This document shows, piece after piece, positions 1 to 15,480 of a DNA stretch of 64,000 nucleotides. The DNA is from Anas platyrhynchos (taxonomy: Eukaryota; Chordata; Aves; Anseriformes; Anatidae): assembly GCF_047663525.1 (NCBI RefSeq), contig NC_092612.1, forward strand, positions 1,459,501 through 1,523,500, given 5' to 3'. A program made the translations under genes and the position numbers. Every line of letters begins with the position of its first letter. Position 1 is the stretch's first letter. The notes under the pieces were generated by a model that was not told the origin of the DNA, did not search any database, and saw only the letters and a program-made list of their open reading frames with translations.

Positions 1-1
1 G

Positions 2-607
2 GAGGCCTGGCGGGTCCATACGCCGGCGCCGGGCTGCAAACCCCTCTCCACCTTTCGGCAGAACAGCCTGGGTTGCATTGGCGACTGCTCCGTTGACCCC
101 GTCTACGAGACACCCCGGCTGAATGACCAAAACGACTTCAATTATGGTTACCTCTTCCCCAACTACGGCGTGAACAAGCAAGATCTGTATTACGGGGTGC
201 CGGAATCGGGCGCCCCGATGTGGGCTGGGCAGGAGAACACCAACCCTGTCTCGGTGCTCTTCTCGAAACAGCAGCGTTCCAGCAGCACTGGTGCCATCCA
301 CCCGAATTCACATCGCTCCCCATCCTCCTCCATCCAAGAGCCCAATCTCTCTGGTCTCCCCAGGCGGTCCCAAGGAGAGCCGCTCCAAGGGTTTTCCAAG
401 CTGGGGACGACTGCCGCTGCCCGGACGTCTGTCTCCAGCAGCCGCGAGTGCATGGTGTGTTTCGAAAGCGAAGTTACGGCAGCGCTGGTGCCGTGCGGCC
501 ACAACCTCTTCTGCATGGAGTGTGCCGTGAGGATCTGCGAGAGGACTGATCCGGAGTGCCCGGTTTGCCACGCTGCAGCCACTCAGGCCATTAGAATATT
601 TTCCTAA
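2..607 (+). CDS. MEX3A: MEX3A C-terminal part (RNA-binding RING-type E3 ligase), 5' truncated by window edge
   Basis: The open frame runs from base 2 to a TAA at 605-607, about 201 residues. It ends in a C3HC4-type RING finger: CMVCFESE, then [11 protein letters not shown], then CPVCH, followed by the family-typical C-terminus IRIFS. Upstream are the moderately conserved [11 protein letters not shown] and YLFPNYG blocks and a Ser-rich linker. MEX3 proteins bind mRNA with two KH domains, which would lie left of the window, and use the RING to ubiquitinate targets or direct mRNA decay. Assignment to MEX3A rather than MEX3B/C/D rests on the next gene family being RAB25, as in human 1q22, and on my memory of the linker. 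The upstream splice or start is not visible. Confidence 0.9.
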   Translation, partial: EAWRVHTPAPGCKPLSTFRQNSLGCIGDCSVDPVYETPRLNDQNDFNYGYLFPNYGVNKQDLYYGVPESGAPMWAGQENTNPVSVLFSKQQRSSSTGAIHPNSHRSPSSSIQEPNLSGLPRRSQGEPLQGFSKLGTTAAARTSVSSSRECMVCFESEVTAALVPCGHNLFCMECAVRICERTDPECPVCHAAATQAIRIFS

Positions 608-1693
608 AGAGACAGAGCAGGGCATTGGGGTGGGGTGGGGGGTAGGAAGGGAGCATGGGGGGGTCCAGGAAAGAAAAGTGATGATAATAATAATAATAAT
701 AATAATAATGACATCTGAAGAACAAACGAATGAAAGAATAAATTAATTTAAAGAAGAAGAAGAAGAAAAAAAAAAGAAATTATTTTACAAGCAATGTATG
801 TTATTTTTTAAAAAAAAGTGAATAATAAAATTAAAATGAATAGCAAAGCCAGAAATTTTGAAGGGCGAACGATGCTCCAGCCTGCGATGTCTTTTTTAAA
901 ACAAGTACTCTGAACGCACACTCGGATCTCGCAAGCAAAGCGGTTTAGTTCAGTTTTTTTTGGTGGTGAGATTGGGACTTCTCTGCATTGACCAAGCCAG
1001 GCCATCTCGATCGGACGGGGAAGGGAGCAGGGATGCGGGGAGGGCCCTGCCAGCCTTTCTTCTCCAGCCATGTTCAATCTTCATCTTGGTCTGAAGCCCC
1101 TACTCTCCTCCCCCCCAGGGATGTCAGCCCAACTGGGAGCTCAGAAAGAAACAAATAGAAAGAAAGGAAAACGGATGTCGGGGATTTAAAAAAAAATAAA
1201 AAAAAGAAACCATCAACCTCTGGGAACCTGTTAGAACGAGGGCACAACTGTATTACCTCAAAGATTTAAACAAAAAAACCACAGCAGCTAAAGAACTTTT
1301 ATTGTTTTCCTTTTTTTCTAAAAAAAAAACAAAAACAAAAAAGCCACAAAAAAAAAAAAGAAAAGAAAAAAAAAAAGACGAAGAAGAAATAAAACTGACG
1401 CCGGTGAAGCTGAAGAAGGTTTGGAAGAACCTATTGGAATCACACTGGGCGATTAGCATTTATTTTATTATTCTGAGCCACCATGGAGTTTGGAACTTTG
1501 TTCTTTTTTCCTTATCCGAGCAGGGATTTGTTCATCAGACGAATCAGGAGTCACTAACAGGGTATTTCAAAAGCAGTCCTGAGTTCCCATCCGTGGGGGG
1601 AGTGTATCAACTTCCGCGTTTCTGTAGTTCACTCTTCATCCTTTTTTCCAAGTGATGCCAGCTGCAGCTACATGCAACACGCAAGCGCACGTG

Positions 1694-1716
1694 CACACAC
1701 ACACACACACACACAC
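1694..1716. repeat. (CA)n microsatellite
   Basis: About 11 CA units lie in the putative MEX3A 3' UTR. Confidence 0.9.
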
Positions 1717-2316
1717 TTGTAACATTGTGCTTTTCTTTTCTTAAAAAGTATATATATCACACCAAAACCTAAGAAAGACGATCATGCAATACAGGCAATG
1801 AGCCCATATGAAACCAACATGCATCCCAACAGAAAGCAAAAAAGAACCCCGAGTTTATATATATAATTTTGTTGTCGTCGTTTTTAAACTGGACCAAAAC
1901 TTTTGTTACCCAAAACCGAGTGGGGGGAAAAAAAAAAAAAAGAAGAAAAAGTATTTCTTTATGGACCAAAACCTCTTCAGCTGTCCTTTACCTGGATCTT
2001 CCTGAGGTTGGCCGCTTTTATATATTATATTTTTTTCAGAACGATACAAAAAAAAAAAAAAAAGAATTGCCTTGTTGAACATCCTTTAATCATTTCAAGA
2101 CTCCTGGTTTTGTTAAATCAGATACTTTCTAAACCATTGGGAACTGGGAGAGGACGGGCTTCGAATCTGGCTTCTGTGCCAATGCACACAAGATGCAAGC
2201 CAGCATCTTAACATCATCAGGTTTGTTCAACCAGTCTGTGGATGCCAAAATGCCGTGATGGTAAAGATGTGTGTTGGATTAACCTATCAAGTACCAGTAT
2301 ACCTATCTATAAATAT

Positions 2317-2345
2317 ATGTGTGTATATATATATATATATATAGG
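2317..2345. repeat. (TA)n microsatellite
   Basis: A GTGTGTA(TA)n tract, followed at 2366-2396 by further TATA-rich sequence. It contains TGTATATA, which equals a Pumilio site, but the simple repeat alone can explain that. Confidence 0.85.
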
Positions 2346-4046
2346 CACTTAACTCATCGAGCACCTATATATATATATGTATATAGAAATTATATATAGA
2401 GTTTTTCTCCCACCACCACCGCTTCCCCATTTCCTGCCCCTCGACTTCTGCTCACAGATCCTGGACCCTGATTTAGAACTGAACCAGCAAGTTTCACAAC
2501 TTGGCAGAGACAGTTCTACAGCAAAAAAGAAAAATAATAATAATAATAATGATAATACCAATAAAAATCGCCTGAGATTTTTTTTCCCTTCAGTTACAGG
2601 AGACTTTATTTTCATCGTAATAATGTTCCTGGGAACATCCCCTCTTCTGCTCGGTTTGCTGCCGCTTGCTGCCGGTGCCGGGGCAGGCTGCTCCGGTGCT
2701 CTGCATCGATAAAGGTCTGCTTTCAATCTCCAGATGCTGGGTGGAGGAGGGGGCGTGAAATGATGTACCTCCACCGTTCGTGCATCGACGGTAAAATATG
2801 ACGTAGGGGGCGAGATGGAGGGGTGGACGCTGTTCCTAGGTTCTGTAATGGATGCTGATGTTTCGGAAAAAAGAGATAAAAAAAAAAGAAAAAAAAAAGA
2901 AAAAAATATTAATGCTGTGCTAAAGGGACACTGTCAGGTCGAATGTGTACTCGCCTCCTCCCCAAAGCTTTAAGAAACCTTCGGCTGCCTGGTTCTCCGT
3001 GCCCTGCGGCGCGCGTAGCCGCTGGCGCCCGGAGAGGGTCGGGACGCGAGCGTGTGCCCGGGGGAGGCTCAGCCTCGGCCCTGTGGCCAGCCACGTCCTT
3101 CCTAAACCAGCCTGGTTCTTGTTCAAAGTCTGGCTTTGGTCTGGTCCCAGTAGAAGAAGGGTAAGGGAGAGAGGGGGGGGAGCATTTCTGCGCGCCGGGC
3201 AGTAACCTCTCCGCGCCCCGCGCGCCACCGCCTCCGCTCGTCCGTGCCCCGGGGTTGCGTCGGAGCCGTTCTCCCCCCCAAAAAATCCTCCCGATGGTGG
3301 CAAGAGAGTGGTTGGGGGAAAAAGGGGGGGGGGGCTCCAACCGCCATTCTGGGAGGTAGGGGGGGGGGCGTTCGGAGATGTTCGTGTCGGTACCGGAGGG
3401 GCTTGAGCTGGAAACGCAATGGCAAAAGTGCTTCCCCGGCTGAGCCCCCCCCCCCGGGGCCGATGTGTTAGTTGAGTGACTTTAGTCGTTCTTGGCTGAG
3501 TGAAGTCTGTTCGTGGTAATGTGAGCAAGTTTTTGGTCAATGTCTTTCTTTGATGCCAGGTTGTGAAGAGGTTGGGGGGGAGCGGGGAGGGGGGAAGGAG
3601 ACACCCGTGTGGGGGCCTGGGGCGGGGGGGACCTGTGCTAGCACTGACCCTAAGGGATTTGGAGGGGGTTAAGGGGTAAAGGGATAAAGGGGGGCCCCTC
3701 GTCGGCTCCTTTTATCCCTTTCCCCTTCCCCTGGCAAGCGAAAAGCGATGTAAAAGCCTCCTGCATGCTGAAAAATGTTAGAGAAAAAAAAAAAAAAAAA
3801 AAAAAACTTTCTTTTTAGAAAACAAAAAAACAAAAAACGGAAAAAAAAAAAGTTGAAAAAAAAAATACAAACAAACAAAAAAAAAAGGAATGAATTAATG
3901 ACCCAAACAAACATCCATGCTTGCTGATCGGAACCGGGGGCCGGCTGCTGTCCGTCTGTCCAGGCAGTCTGCCCCTCTCTGCAGACGAGGTTCCTACTCA
4001 AGTCTCCAAGTTGGCCTTTAATAAAATCTTCAGTTCCAATAACCTT

Positions 4047-4095
4047 TATATATATATATATATATACATATATATATACATATACATATATATTA
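4047..4095. repeat. (TA)n-rich microsatellite
   Basis: Interrupted TA/CATA repeats about 25 bases after the AATAAA at 4020. Confidence 0.85.
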
Positions 4096-7000
4096 AAAGA
4101 AAGCTTGATGTAGCAGTTCTAGTTTAAAATGAATAGAAGTATTTCGGCCCCCCCCTTTTATTTTGATTTCGCCTTTTCCCCTGCTTTTCCACCCTATCCC
4201 CCCCTATACCCCCCCCCCCCCCAAACCAACTCCGTATTTTGATGTAGCAACTTTGGAAGAAAAAAACCAGGCGCTGTAAACGCACCGAGAGCTACCTCTG
4301 GCCCACCAGGGGCTGCAGGGGGCTCGGGTGGGGGGGGAACCACGGCCCCGCCGCCCCCCCAGCCCCTCGGGGGCACCCGGAGAGGCTCAGACCCGGGCCC
4401 TTTCCTAGGGGGAAGCCCGGTTGTGCGGGGCTTAAAACAACAAATTTGCGTAACTTTTTTTTTTTTTTTTTTTTCTCTCTTTTTAAATATATGTATATAT
4501 ATAAAAAAAAATCTTTAAAAAAAAAAAAATAAAAACAAAAAACGAGAAAAATGCCCATGACCTTAACTATTTGCTCTGACTTGTATCTTCCTTGATAGGT
4601 GACTAAAAATAATAATAATAATAATAATAATTAAAAAAAAAAAAAAGGCTTGTTGGTCCAATTCACCAGCAATAACATCCGCTAAAAGCAGAGCCCTCCA
4701 GATGGGGGGGGTCACGGTCCTGGCTTTGGGGGGCTCCCTCGTCCCCGCCGTGTCCCATCCCGCCAGGGGGGGCCCAGCCACCCCCGGCTGTGTTTTTGGG
4801 GTGCAGGGCAGGGGGACGGAGAGCAGGGCGCCGAGCACCTGGGGGGCTCAGCAGGATCAGGCCCGGGGGAGGCTGGTGGGCGCTTGCTGAAATTAGGGGC
4901 TGTGCTGAATACAGGGTTCGTCCGGCTTAAATTTTCGGGCTTCCCGGGGTTGGGGACGCAGCCAGGGAGGGGACGGAGGCGTCCCAGCCGGGCTCTGCGA
5001 GGGGACGCCCCGAGGAGAGGCGATGAGGCGGAGCTGGGGGGGGGTTGGAAGGTGAGAAAGGGAAGCGGAGGGATGAGATAATAACCGTGCCGTGATGTCA
5101 TCCTCATCGACGTAAATTATGTAGAGAATAGTGTGTATTATAATGCATAACAGAAAACGAAACAAAAAAATAAAAATAAAAAAAAAAAAAGAGAGAGAGA
5201 GAGAACCAAAATTGGATTTATATTTAATGAGGAGATACTATAAAAATATCTTGTCCTAGCTCCCATTTGCAAAAGTATTTTTCAGCTGGAGGGATATCTA
5301 TTATTTTTTTCTCTTTTCTTTCTTTCTTAAAAAAAAAAAAAAATCTCCATACATACAAAGGCTCAGACTGTTACTATTGTGAACCTCTTAAATCAAAATG
5401 CTCCAACCTGTTTATTTGGTATTTGAAGGGTTTATTTTGATGCATTTACTGGTGTTTTTTAAAGAGAGAGAGAGGAGGGAAAAAAAGATTAAGATTTTAA
5501 AATTAGAACATTTCTTTATAATTTAATATTCTATTTTAATAAATGCATTTATTACATGTAAATGTAGCAAGGAACTGGGCTAATAAAAATACTTTTTATT
5601 AGGTAATTTATTATAAGAAAAAAGGATATTTTATTTTATGATAAAGTGATCCTTAAAAGTTTAGAAGGTTTAGAATATATGTAGGTTAAAAAATACATTT
5701 GTATCCAGAGTATTGCTTAAAAAGTGTTTTTAATATATGTTTCCTTTTTCGTGTGTGCGTGTGTGTATGTAAAAGGTGATAGTTATGGTGCAGATAGCCC
5801 TTTCCAGGAATAAGAAAATTAACACAGTTGGATGTATTTAAAAACGAAAAAAAAAATGAAAAAAAATGAAAAAAAAAAATGAAAAGAAATTACAAACCGG
5901 AGAAGTGAAATAGACAAAACCACTACGACTCGGAGCCGCGTGGTCGGTTCCCAGGCCCTGTCCTGAGGTCGCTCGGTGCCGTCCGTCCCCGCGCCCGCCG
6001 CCGGGTGACCTCGCTTTGCTCTGCCGGTGGCAGCTTTGGGGAGAAAAAGGGCTTTTTTTGGCGCAGGCTGGGCACGCTCAGAAAGCCAAACTCACCTTTC
6101 TCGCCCCTTCCGCCCTCCTTTCTCGCTCGTTTTCCTGCAGACCCCGGCCTGCCCCGGATTGCCAACGGGGAAATGTTGCCGTTGAGGCGTTTGGAAGCAG
6201 GATTTGGGGCGATCCCGGCGGAAAAAACGCTTCTCCCCCAGCACCGGGAGGCTCCGCGGGGCCCTTTGGGTGCTCGGGGCCGCTCGGTGCTGGGGCAGCT
6301 CCGGCCCCTGCCTCCCCTGGGCCAAATTTGGCTCCGTCTCCGCAGCCCTGGGTGCACCAAACTCGAACCCGTCCCCAAACCAGGAGGGCACCGGGACACG
6401 TAGCGAGCTGTGCCCGTCCCCACCGGGCTGGCAGGGCCCAGGCCCCGTGGCCACCCCATGGATGGGAACCCACCGGGGGTCTCGTCCCGCATCCCACAGT
6501 CGCGAGGCGGCGGGGGGGGGGGGGATGCTTCTGCTCTGTTGCCTTTCAAAGAAGCATGTTAAAAATAAGATTTTTTTTTTTTTTCTGTTTGTTTGTTTTT
6601 AACCAAAAAGGAGAAGAAGAAAAAAATAAAATAAAAAGTTTGCGTTGATGGGTATTAAAAAAAAAAAAAAAGTTAAAATAATAATAATAAACGCTCAAAT
6701 TTATTTCATATAATCCTAGAGTAAAGATTAAAATAAAATTAACTAGTTCAAATAGTAGATGCTATCCATATTGTTTAATCTATAGTAGATCCAAGTGATC
6801 CCAGACAGAGCAGAATGTAAAGTAAACTTGTAAACAAGATCAGTTATCATTTTTAACTTCCCCAGAAATTCCATCTTTTTTTGGTACTATTTTTCTGAAG
6901 CAAACACATCGACGAACGAAAAGCCTAACAAAATAACAGACCACCGACTGGTACCTTCTGTCAAAGTCCTGAAGTTATTTTTATAGAGGGGAAAAAAAAA

Positions 7001-10000
7001 AAAATGGGATCTAATAATATGTATTTTTTTAAAAAGATGCGTTTGGGTTTTTATGTTGCTTTTTTAATAAAAAGTATAAGGATTTGGCTAGTCACTGAGC
7101 AAAATAAGAAAGTTTTAGGCCATTATTTTTGCCTTATTCTGACCTCCAGCCTCGGGCCTGGAGCACGGAAATGGAAATTCCAGAAAAAAAACAAACGCTA
7201 AAAGTCAGAATCTCGTTGCTGTTAACGTTTCTCGCGCCGGTTGTGCTTTTGGAGCTCCTCCAGGCACTCGAGGTGTCGGGGGGGGGTCCCTGTGACGGCG
7301 GCGGGACCGTCCCTGGGTTGGGTGGAAAGGAAAATTGGGCGCGGGTGAAGTCCCCTCTGTAAGGTGACGGCCGGAGCTGGCGGCAGCGAGGTGCCGGTGC
7401 CGAGCGCGGAGCCGTGCCGAGCGCGCCCTGCTCCGCGTTCGGAGCACGGGCCGTTAGGGTTTGGTTCGTTCCCTTTGGTTTTCGGGCTTTTTTTGCTTGC
7501 TTTCTTGGTTCTATCTCAACCCAGCAAGGGGAAGGGGTTGTGCCGGGAGCGGGCGGCGTACGGCTTTGGGTCGAGGGTGCTTCGTGAGCGGCAGCTGGCA
7601 GCTTGCAGGATGCCAGCTCCGGCTCGGTGGCTTTTTTTTCGGTGCTGGAGGCTGCGGTGAGGGAGCCAAGGCTCAGCCCTTGAACGCTGGGACTGCGGCG
7701 AGATATTCGCCCTCTCCTTAGCTTGTGCCAGGAAAGACGAGCCCTGGCTGGTTGGCCCCTGCTCCGTGCGCGCCCAGCCAAGCGCTCGGGCCCCTCGGAG
7801 GCTGCTTTGCGCTGCACTGACCCCCTGTTTACACGCGATGATGCTAAAATAAAAGACCTAGTGCAAGCTCCGTTGTTCGCGGAGGGAGCGGAGCATTGCC
7901 AAGCAAACACCCTCGCAAGGTGGCCGGTTACCTCCGGGTTTAGCTCTTGCTCCTCTCCTCGGTGTCGTGGCTCAGCCGGAGCGAGCCCTGGCTGTGCCGC
8001 GGTTCGGGAGCATCCGCCAGGATCCCAAAGCCTTCGACAACCACAGCGGCCACCCCGGCACCCGCACCCGGGGCGGGACGAGGCGGTCGCTTACCAGCAT
8101 TCAAGCAAAGCCATGCAATAGGTTAGGACAGGAAGCGAAGACAGTTCTCATTCGGTTTCTGCGTATAGCACTGTGAATCCGAGATCGCTCGCTGCGCCCG
8201 CCCCGTCAGCCCAGCGCCGGTTCGGGAACGCGGAGGCGCGACCCCTCCACCCGGTCCTTCCCCGCGGGGCAGCGAGCGGCCTGTTTGCTCTTTCATTTTC
8301 ATTTTACCTCATTTATTTTTATTTTTATTTTTTTTTGGTTTTGATACTTGAAGAAGAGTCAGTGCTTGACATTGCGCAGCGGCGCCCTGGAGCGGAGAGC
8401 GGATGCACTTTATGGTCGCTTGTCCACGGCTCGGGGGGTCCCATCCTGCCTCTGCCGCGTCCCCGCAAAGGTTTCCCTCGGTGTCAGCACCGCGGAGCCA
8501 GGATGGGCAGGTTCTTCCAAAAAAAAACCTTTTTAGGATGTTCATGAGCAGTCTGTGGTGCGTTGCGGGTCGAAACTCGGAGCCGTGTTCTGCTGTCAGT
8601 CAGCCTGGCCAAGGTTGGGCAGCCTCAGCCTTGGTCCCTGCGCCGCTCGCCCGCTTCGGTGGGGTTCCTCCCCAGGAAACCAAAATCCCTTCGGCCCTGG
8701 CAGGCTGCGGTGTCCCTGCTGGACCCCAGCCAGCATCGTTCCAGGGCCGCTAATGGAGCAAATTGAAAGTCACCCCCGGTAAAGTGACACTAATGTGAAA
8801 TCTGGAGTTGTTCCACCGCTGTCTGCGCAGCTACGCAGGGATAAAAAAAATAAAAATAAAAAAGGAAATCATGTCCCCACCCTGCCTGGCGGTGGCGGTG
8901 CCAGTTCGCTGGGTGGCTGATGGCAGAACACGTCCTGGTCTCGTGGCGATGCTTGGGGACAGCTCGCTGAGGACCGGGGACGGGGCAGAGCAGCGCCGCG
9001 TGGCCGCGGGGTCTTCCCTCGCCTCCCAGCAGCTGCTTTGCTCAGCTGTGAGACCATCGGCCCTTTTGGGTTTATTTATTTTTTTCCTTGTTCTTTATGA
9101 ATTCCCTTCAAGAGAATTGTAAAGAAAAGGGAAAAAATAAAAAAGCCAGGGCCAGATCCTGTCTTGCAATTGAGGGTTTGCTCCTGGGTGAAGCAGGCGT
9201 GAAAGGCAGTGGGATTTGACGGCCGGGCGCGTGGTGCTGGCTGATCCCGGCATCGGCTGCGATTTCCTCCAGCTCTTCCCAGTATTGGAGGTCCCAGCTC
9301 CAGCTTTCTGCCACTGGGGCTCCAGCAAAGCATTTTTTGGGGCCATTTCCCCATTTCTCGAGCAAAGCCTCAAGCCCCAGGGAGCTTCCAGGGGAGCTCA
9401 GCCCCGCGCAGCCCTCGCTCGCCAAGTGCCACTGAACTTTCTCTCGCCCGAAATGCCCAACGAGCCCACGTGCATCCGCTTTTATCCACGGAGCTGCCGG
9501 TGTCGGCCTCGGCATCCCGACCGTGGCCCCTCCGCTTAAAGTCCATTCCCTGTTACGTTGTGTTTTCCCTTTTTTTTTTTTTTTTTTTTTTTTTCCTTTT
9601 CTTTTAACGTCATAGGAAACCTGTAGTCGGGATTGTTACTATTGGAAACCGATCACATGTTCCATCCAGGTATTTTCATCTCTCCGGCATTACGCAAAAA
9701 TAAAGGCCTGAGAGAGAGATATAACCGAACATAGAAGTAGAGTTAGGCTCGTTGTCTGAGTTTTGAGGCATATAGTATAAGGGGAGAAGGAAAAAAAAAA
9801 TTAAAATAAAAAAATTAAAATAATGATGTTGCACAACTTGTAGAAAAAAACAAAGAAGGGAAAGGGTTAATGTATTAAATGTGCTAAATTACATTAAGAA
9901 CTTAATTTTATTAAAGTATTATTACTTAAGAAACTTGGTATCTGCTCTTGTTTTCTGTCTGTTCACGCTCTGGGAAGGGCTCCAGCAGTGGGGGGGGTGG

Positions 10001-10458
10001 GAGCGGGGCCCTGCTCAGAGCAAAGGGATTTCACTTCCACGGCGATCCCATGCCCTGAACCCGCAGCCACCCTCAGCCCCGTCTCCGTGAGCTTTGGGGT
10101 CACCCCCTCTGCCACATTCTAGCAGGAATTGTGTAAAAACGGGGGAATCGGAGCAAAATGGAGCTAAAAGCTGTGACACTTTGGGGACGTGGCGGTGCCC
10201 GGGGGCACGCTGCGCCAGGGGGGTCCAGCCAAGGGTCAGGTGCTGCTACGGTGGCTGCTCAAAAAGGGGTAAAATCAAGCCAAAATGGGGCTGGCCCCAC
10301 ATTTCCTTTGTACCCTGCTCCTCTTTGTGCCCTTCCTCGCCTGGGGATGCCACCGAGCTGCCGTGTGCCAAGGTGGGGGGAAAAATGGGCCCGGAGCTGG
10401 CGCGGGTCCTGGGCTCAAGCAACGACCCCAACAGGCAGAAAAATCCTCCAGCAGCAAC

Positions 10459-10464
10459 TTTATT
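10459..10464 (-). terminator. Candidate poly(A) signal of the RAB11-like gene
   Basis: TTTATT on + reads AATAAA on -. It lies about 1.06 kb beyond the RAB11-like stop. A + strand AATAAA (10495-10500), possibly the last MEX3A signal, is only 31 bases away, so the two convergent genes could end at almost the same place. I saw no closer AATAAA on the - strand after the stop. Confidence 0.4.
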
Positions 10465-10494
10465 TTAGGATCCTGTCCAAATTCCCGTTTTGTC

Positions 10495-10500
10495 AATAAA
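10495..10500 (+). terminator. Most distal candidate MEX3A poly(A) signal
   Basis: AATAAA follows a T-rich stretch. Using it would give MEX3A a 3' UTR of about 9.9 kb. Nearer signals at 5538, 7066 and 9699 are equally good matches. Confidence 0.3.
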
Positions 10501-10605
10501 CCGTGCCCCGAGGCAAAATCCTGCCAAGTGGGACGGGGTGACCGTGGGCAGATGTGGAAAGAGAGAACCCCCCCCATACACCAGGGGATGCGCTCCTGGG
10601 GCGAA

Positions 10606-10680
10606 GGGATGGGATGGGATGGGATGGGATGGGATGGGATGGGATGGGATGGGATGGGATGGGATGGGATGGGATGGGAT
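10606..10680. repeat. (GGGAT)15 pentanucleotide microsatellite
   Basis: Fifteen perfect GGGAT units over 75 bases, probably in the 3' UTR of the RAB11-like gene. Its perfection suggests it is young or still unstable. Shorter GGGAT-like runs recur in the last intron region at about 11946-11976. Confidence 0.95.
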
Positions 10681-11521
10681 GACCCCTGCATTGCCCCCTG
10701 CCCATCACGCCAGTGGCACCGGCTCTGTCCCAGCCCTGGGGGGCCCGGCTCTGTCCCCTGGGCAGTGGGATCGGGGCTGGCAGCCCCCCATGAGCGCAGC
10801 ACACGCTCCATCTAGCGGCAGCCTCGTCCCCAGGCTGCGCCCTGCTGTCACCAAATCCCTCGTCCTCATCCCACAGCCCCAAAAGTGGCAAAATCTTCCC
10901 AAATCCCCCCACCCTGGGAGCCCCCTTTCCCCTCCTCGTGCGTCCCAGCACCCGGCTGAAGGACAGGGCAGATTTTTCCTCTGTGCTGGCTGCGCTGCAG
11001 GGGCTCAGGGCACAAAAATGGGGTCCAAGGTGGGAATCGCCCCCTGCACCCCCCCAGCAGGGCGCCCCATCCGCACCCAGAGCCGTGCCCAGGGCTGGGT
11101 GCACCCAGTCTCTCGCCTGGCAGAAAGAAGGGCGCACCCTGGCCCCTCACCATCCCAAAAAACCTTCCCCAAAGGGCTGCACCCACGGGTGCCACAAAAA
11201 CCTGGGTACCAGGCAAGGGGTGGGCTGCCTTAGGGTGTCACCCTAAGGTGACTTCGGGGCCGGAGAAAGCAAGGAGGTGAAGGGTGGCACGTCCCGAGCC
11301 CTGGGGAAGAGAGGCACTGGTGGGGACACGCGGCTCAGGGAGAGCTTTTCCTCTCCATTCCTGTAGGTCCTACATAAACACGGGGAGAGCAGCACAAGGC
11401 GGCACGGAGCGGCCATGCAGGAGAAGAGACCCCCAGCCCCATCCCGTTCCCGGGGGGCTGCAGCGAGCAGAGGTAGAGGGTGAGAAAGGCGACGGCTCCG
11501 TGCGCGGGGCAGGGGGGGGGC
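10681..11521 (-). other. Probable 3' UTR of the RAB11-like gene
   Basis: This GC-rich sequence lies between the pentanucleotide repeat and the stop codon. No domain-bearing frame was found. It is assigned to the UTR only by position. Confidence 0.4.
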
Positions 11522-14773
<3,252 letters not shown>

Positions 14774-14960
14774 CGTGCCCCTGCCCCTGCCCCTGCCCCT
14801 GCCCCGAGTTCCGGACCGGGGCGTGGGGGGGTGGGGGGGGGGGGAGGCGGGACGGGGCCACCCCCCGCGATCCCATTGGTCCCCCCCCCGCCCTCCCCCG
14901 CTGCCATTGGCGGGCGGGGCTGTCCGTCACCGCCCGGCGGCTCACCTGGGCCAGGTGCAT
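14774..14960 (-). promoter_or_regulatory. RAB11-like promoter with two CCAAT boxes and GC boxes
   Basis: ATTGG at 14875-14879 and 14906-14910 reads CCAAT on the gene strand. The two boxes are 31 bases apart, about three helical turns, which is a common NF-Y pair spacing. GGGCGG and GGCGGG boxes lie around them, and a short (CCCCTG)n run lies at 14778-14805. There is no obvious TATA box. Confidence 0.6.
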
Positions 14961-14999
14961 GGGGGCGGCGGGGCCCCGGGACCCCAAACCCCGTCCCCA

Positions 15000-15480
15000 G
15001 CCCCCTTCTTCCCACCTTCCCCTTCCCCCCCTTCCCCTATTTCCCTTTTTCCCCTTCCCCCCCTTTTCCCCATTCCCCTTTTTCCCCTATTTCCCATTTC
15101 CCCTATTCCCCCTTCCCCCTTTTCATCCCTCCTTCCCCTATTCCCCTTCTCCCATTCCCCTGTTCCCCTTTACCCCCTTCCCCTATTCCCCTTTTCCCAT
15201 ATTTCCCTTCTTCCTCCCCTTCCCTATTCCCCTTTTCCCCCTATTTCCCCTTTCCCCCACTCCTCCTTTCCCTCTAACTCCCCCTTTTCCCCTATGCCCC
15301 CTTTCCCTCTCTCCCCCCTTTTTCCCTATTCCCCCTTTTCCCCTATTTTCCCTTTCCCCCTTCCCCCCACCTTCCTCTATTTCCCTTCTCCCACCCCTTC
15401 CCCCCTTCCCCTATTCCCCTTTTTCCCTATTCCCCCCTTCCCCTATTTCCCTTTTCCCTTATTCCCCTTTTCCCCCTTCC
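15000..15480. repeat. 480-bp polypyrimidine tract (CCCCTATTCCCCTTTT-type)
   Basis: A nearly unbroken C/T tract on + is made of CCCCTTTT, CCCCTATT and CCCTTCCCC units. It lies between the RAB11-like promoter and the 3' end of RAB25. Long mirror-like pyrimidine tracts can form triplex (H-DNA). It also explains the long proline/phenylalanine-rich open frames in this stretch. Confidence 0.9.

Larger units (their letters stand above)
608..10500 (+). other. MEX3A 3' UTR and following non-coding DNA
   Basis: No convincing exon lies here. AT-rich stretches (0.7-2.4, 5.1-5.9, 6.55-7.15 and 9.55-9.95 kb) with many A or T runs of 10-25 bases alternate with GC-rich blocks (2.9-3.7, 4.7-5.1, 5.9-6.5, 7.2-8.7, 9.2-9.5 kb). 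AATAAA on the + strand occurs at 4020-4025, 5538-5543, 7066-7071, 9699-9704 and 10495-10500, so several 3' ends are possible. MEX3 genes are known for long 3' UTRs. The AT-rich islands look like UTR sequence, but I cannot set the true end. Open frames of 100-260 codons here have no recognisable domain and differ in composition from the real genes. Confidence 0.5.

Noticed and set aside
2317-4095. TGTATATA Pumilio-type sites in the MEX3A 3' UTR
   Set aside because: They lie inside TA microsatellites, so a match is expected by chance; conservation would be needed.
5923-6648. Overlapping frames of about 210 codons on both strands
   Set aside because: Same GC-block effect as above; neither strand shows a family motif.
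7134-7910. A 258-codon frame on - in the MEX3A 3' flank
   Set aside because: Low-complexity Ala/Arg/Pro/Ser content in a GC-rich block, no domain, and no splice partners that I could see.
10490-11233. A 247-codon frame with WDGMG repeats
   Set aside because: Produced by the (GGGAT)15 microsatellite and GC-rich flanks.
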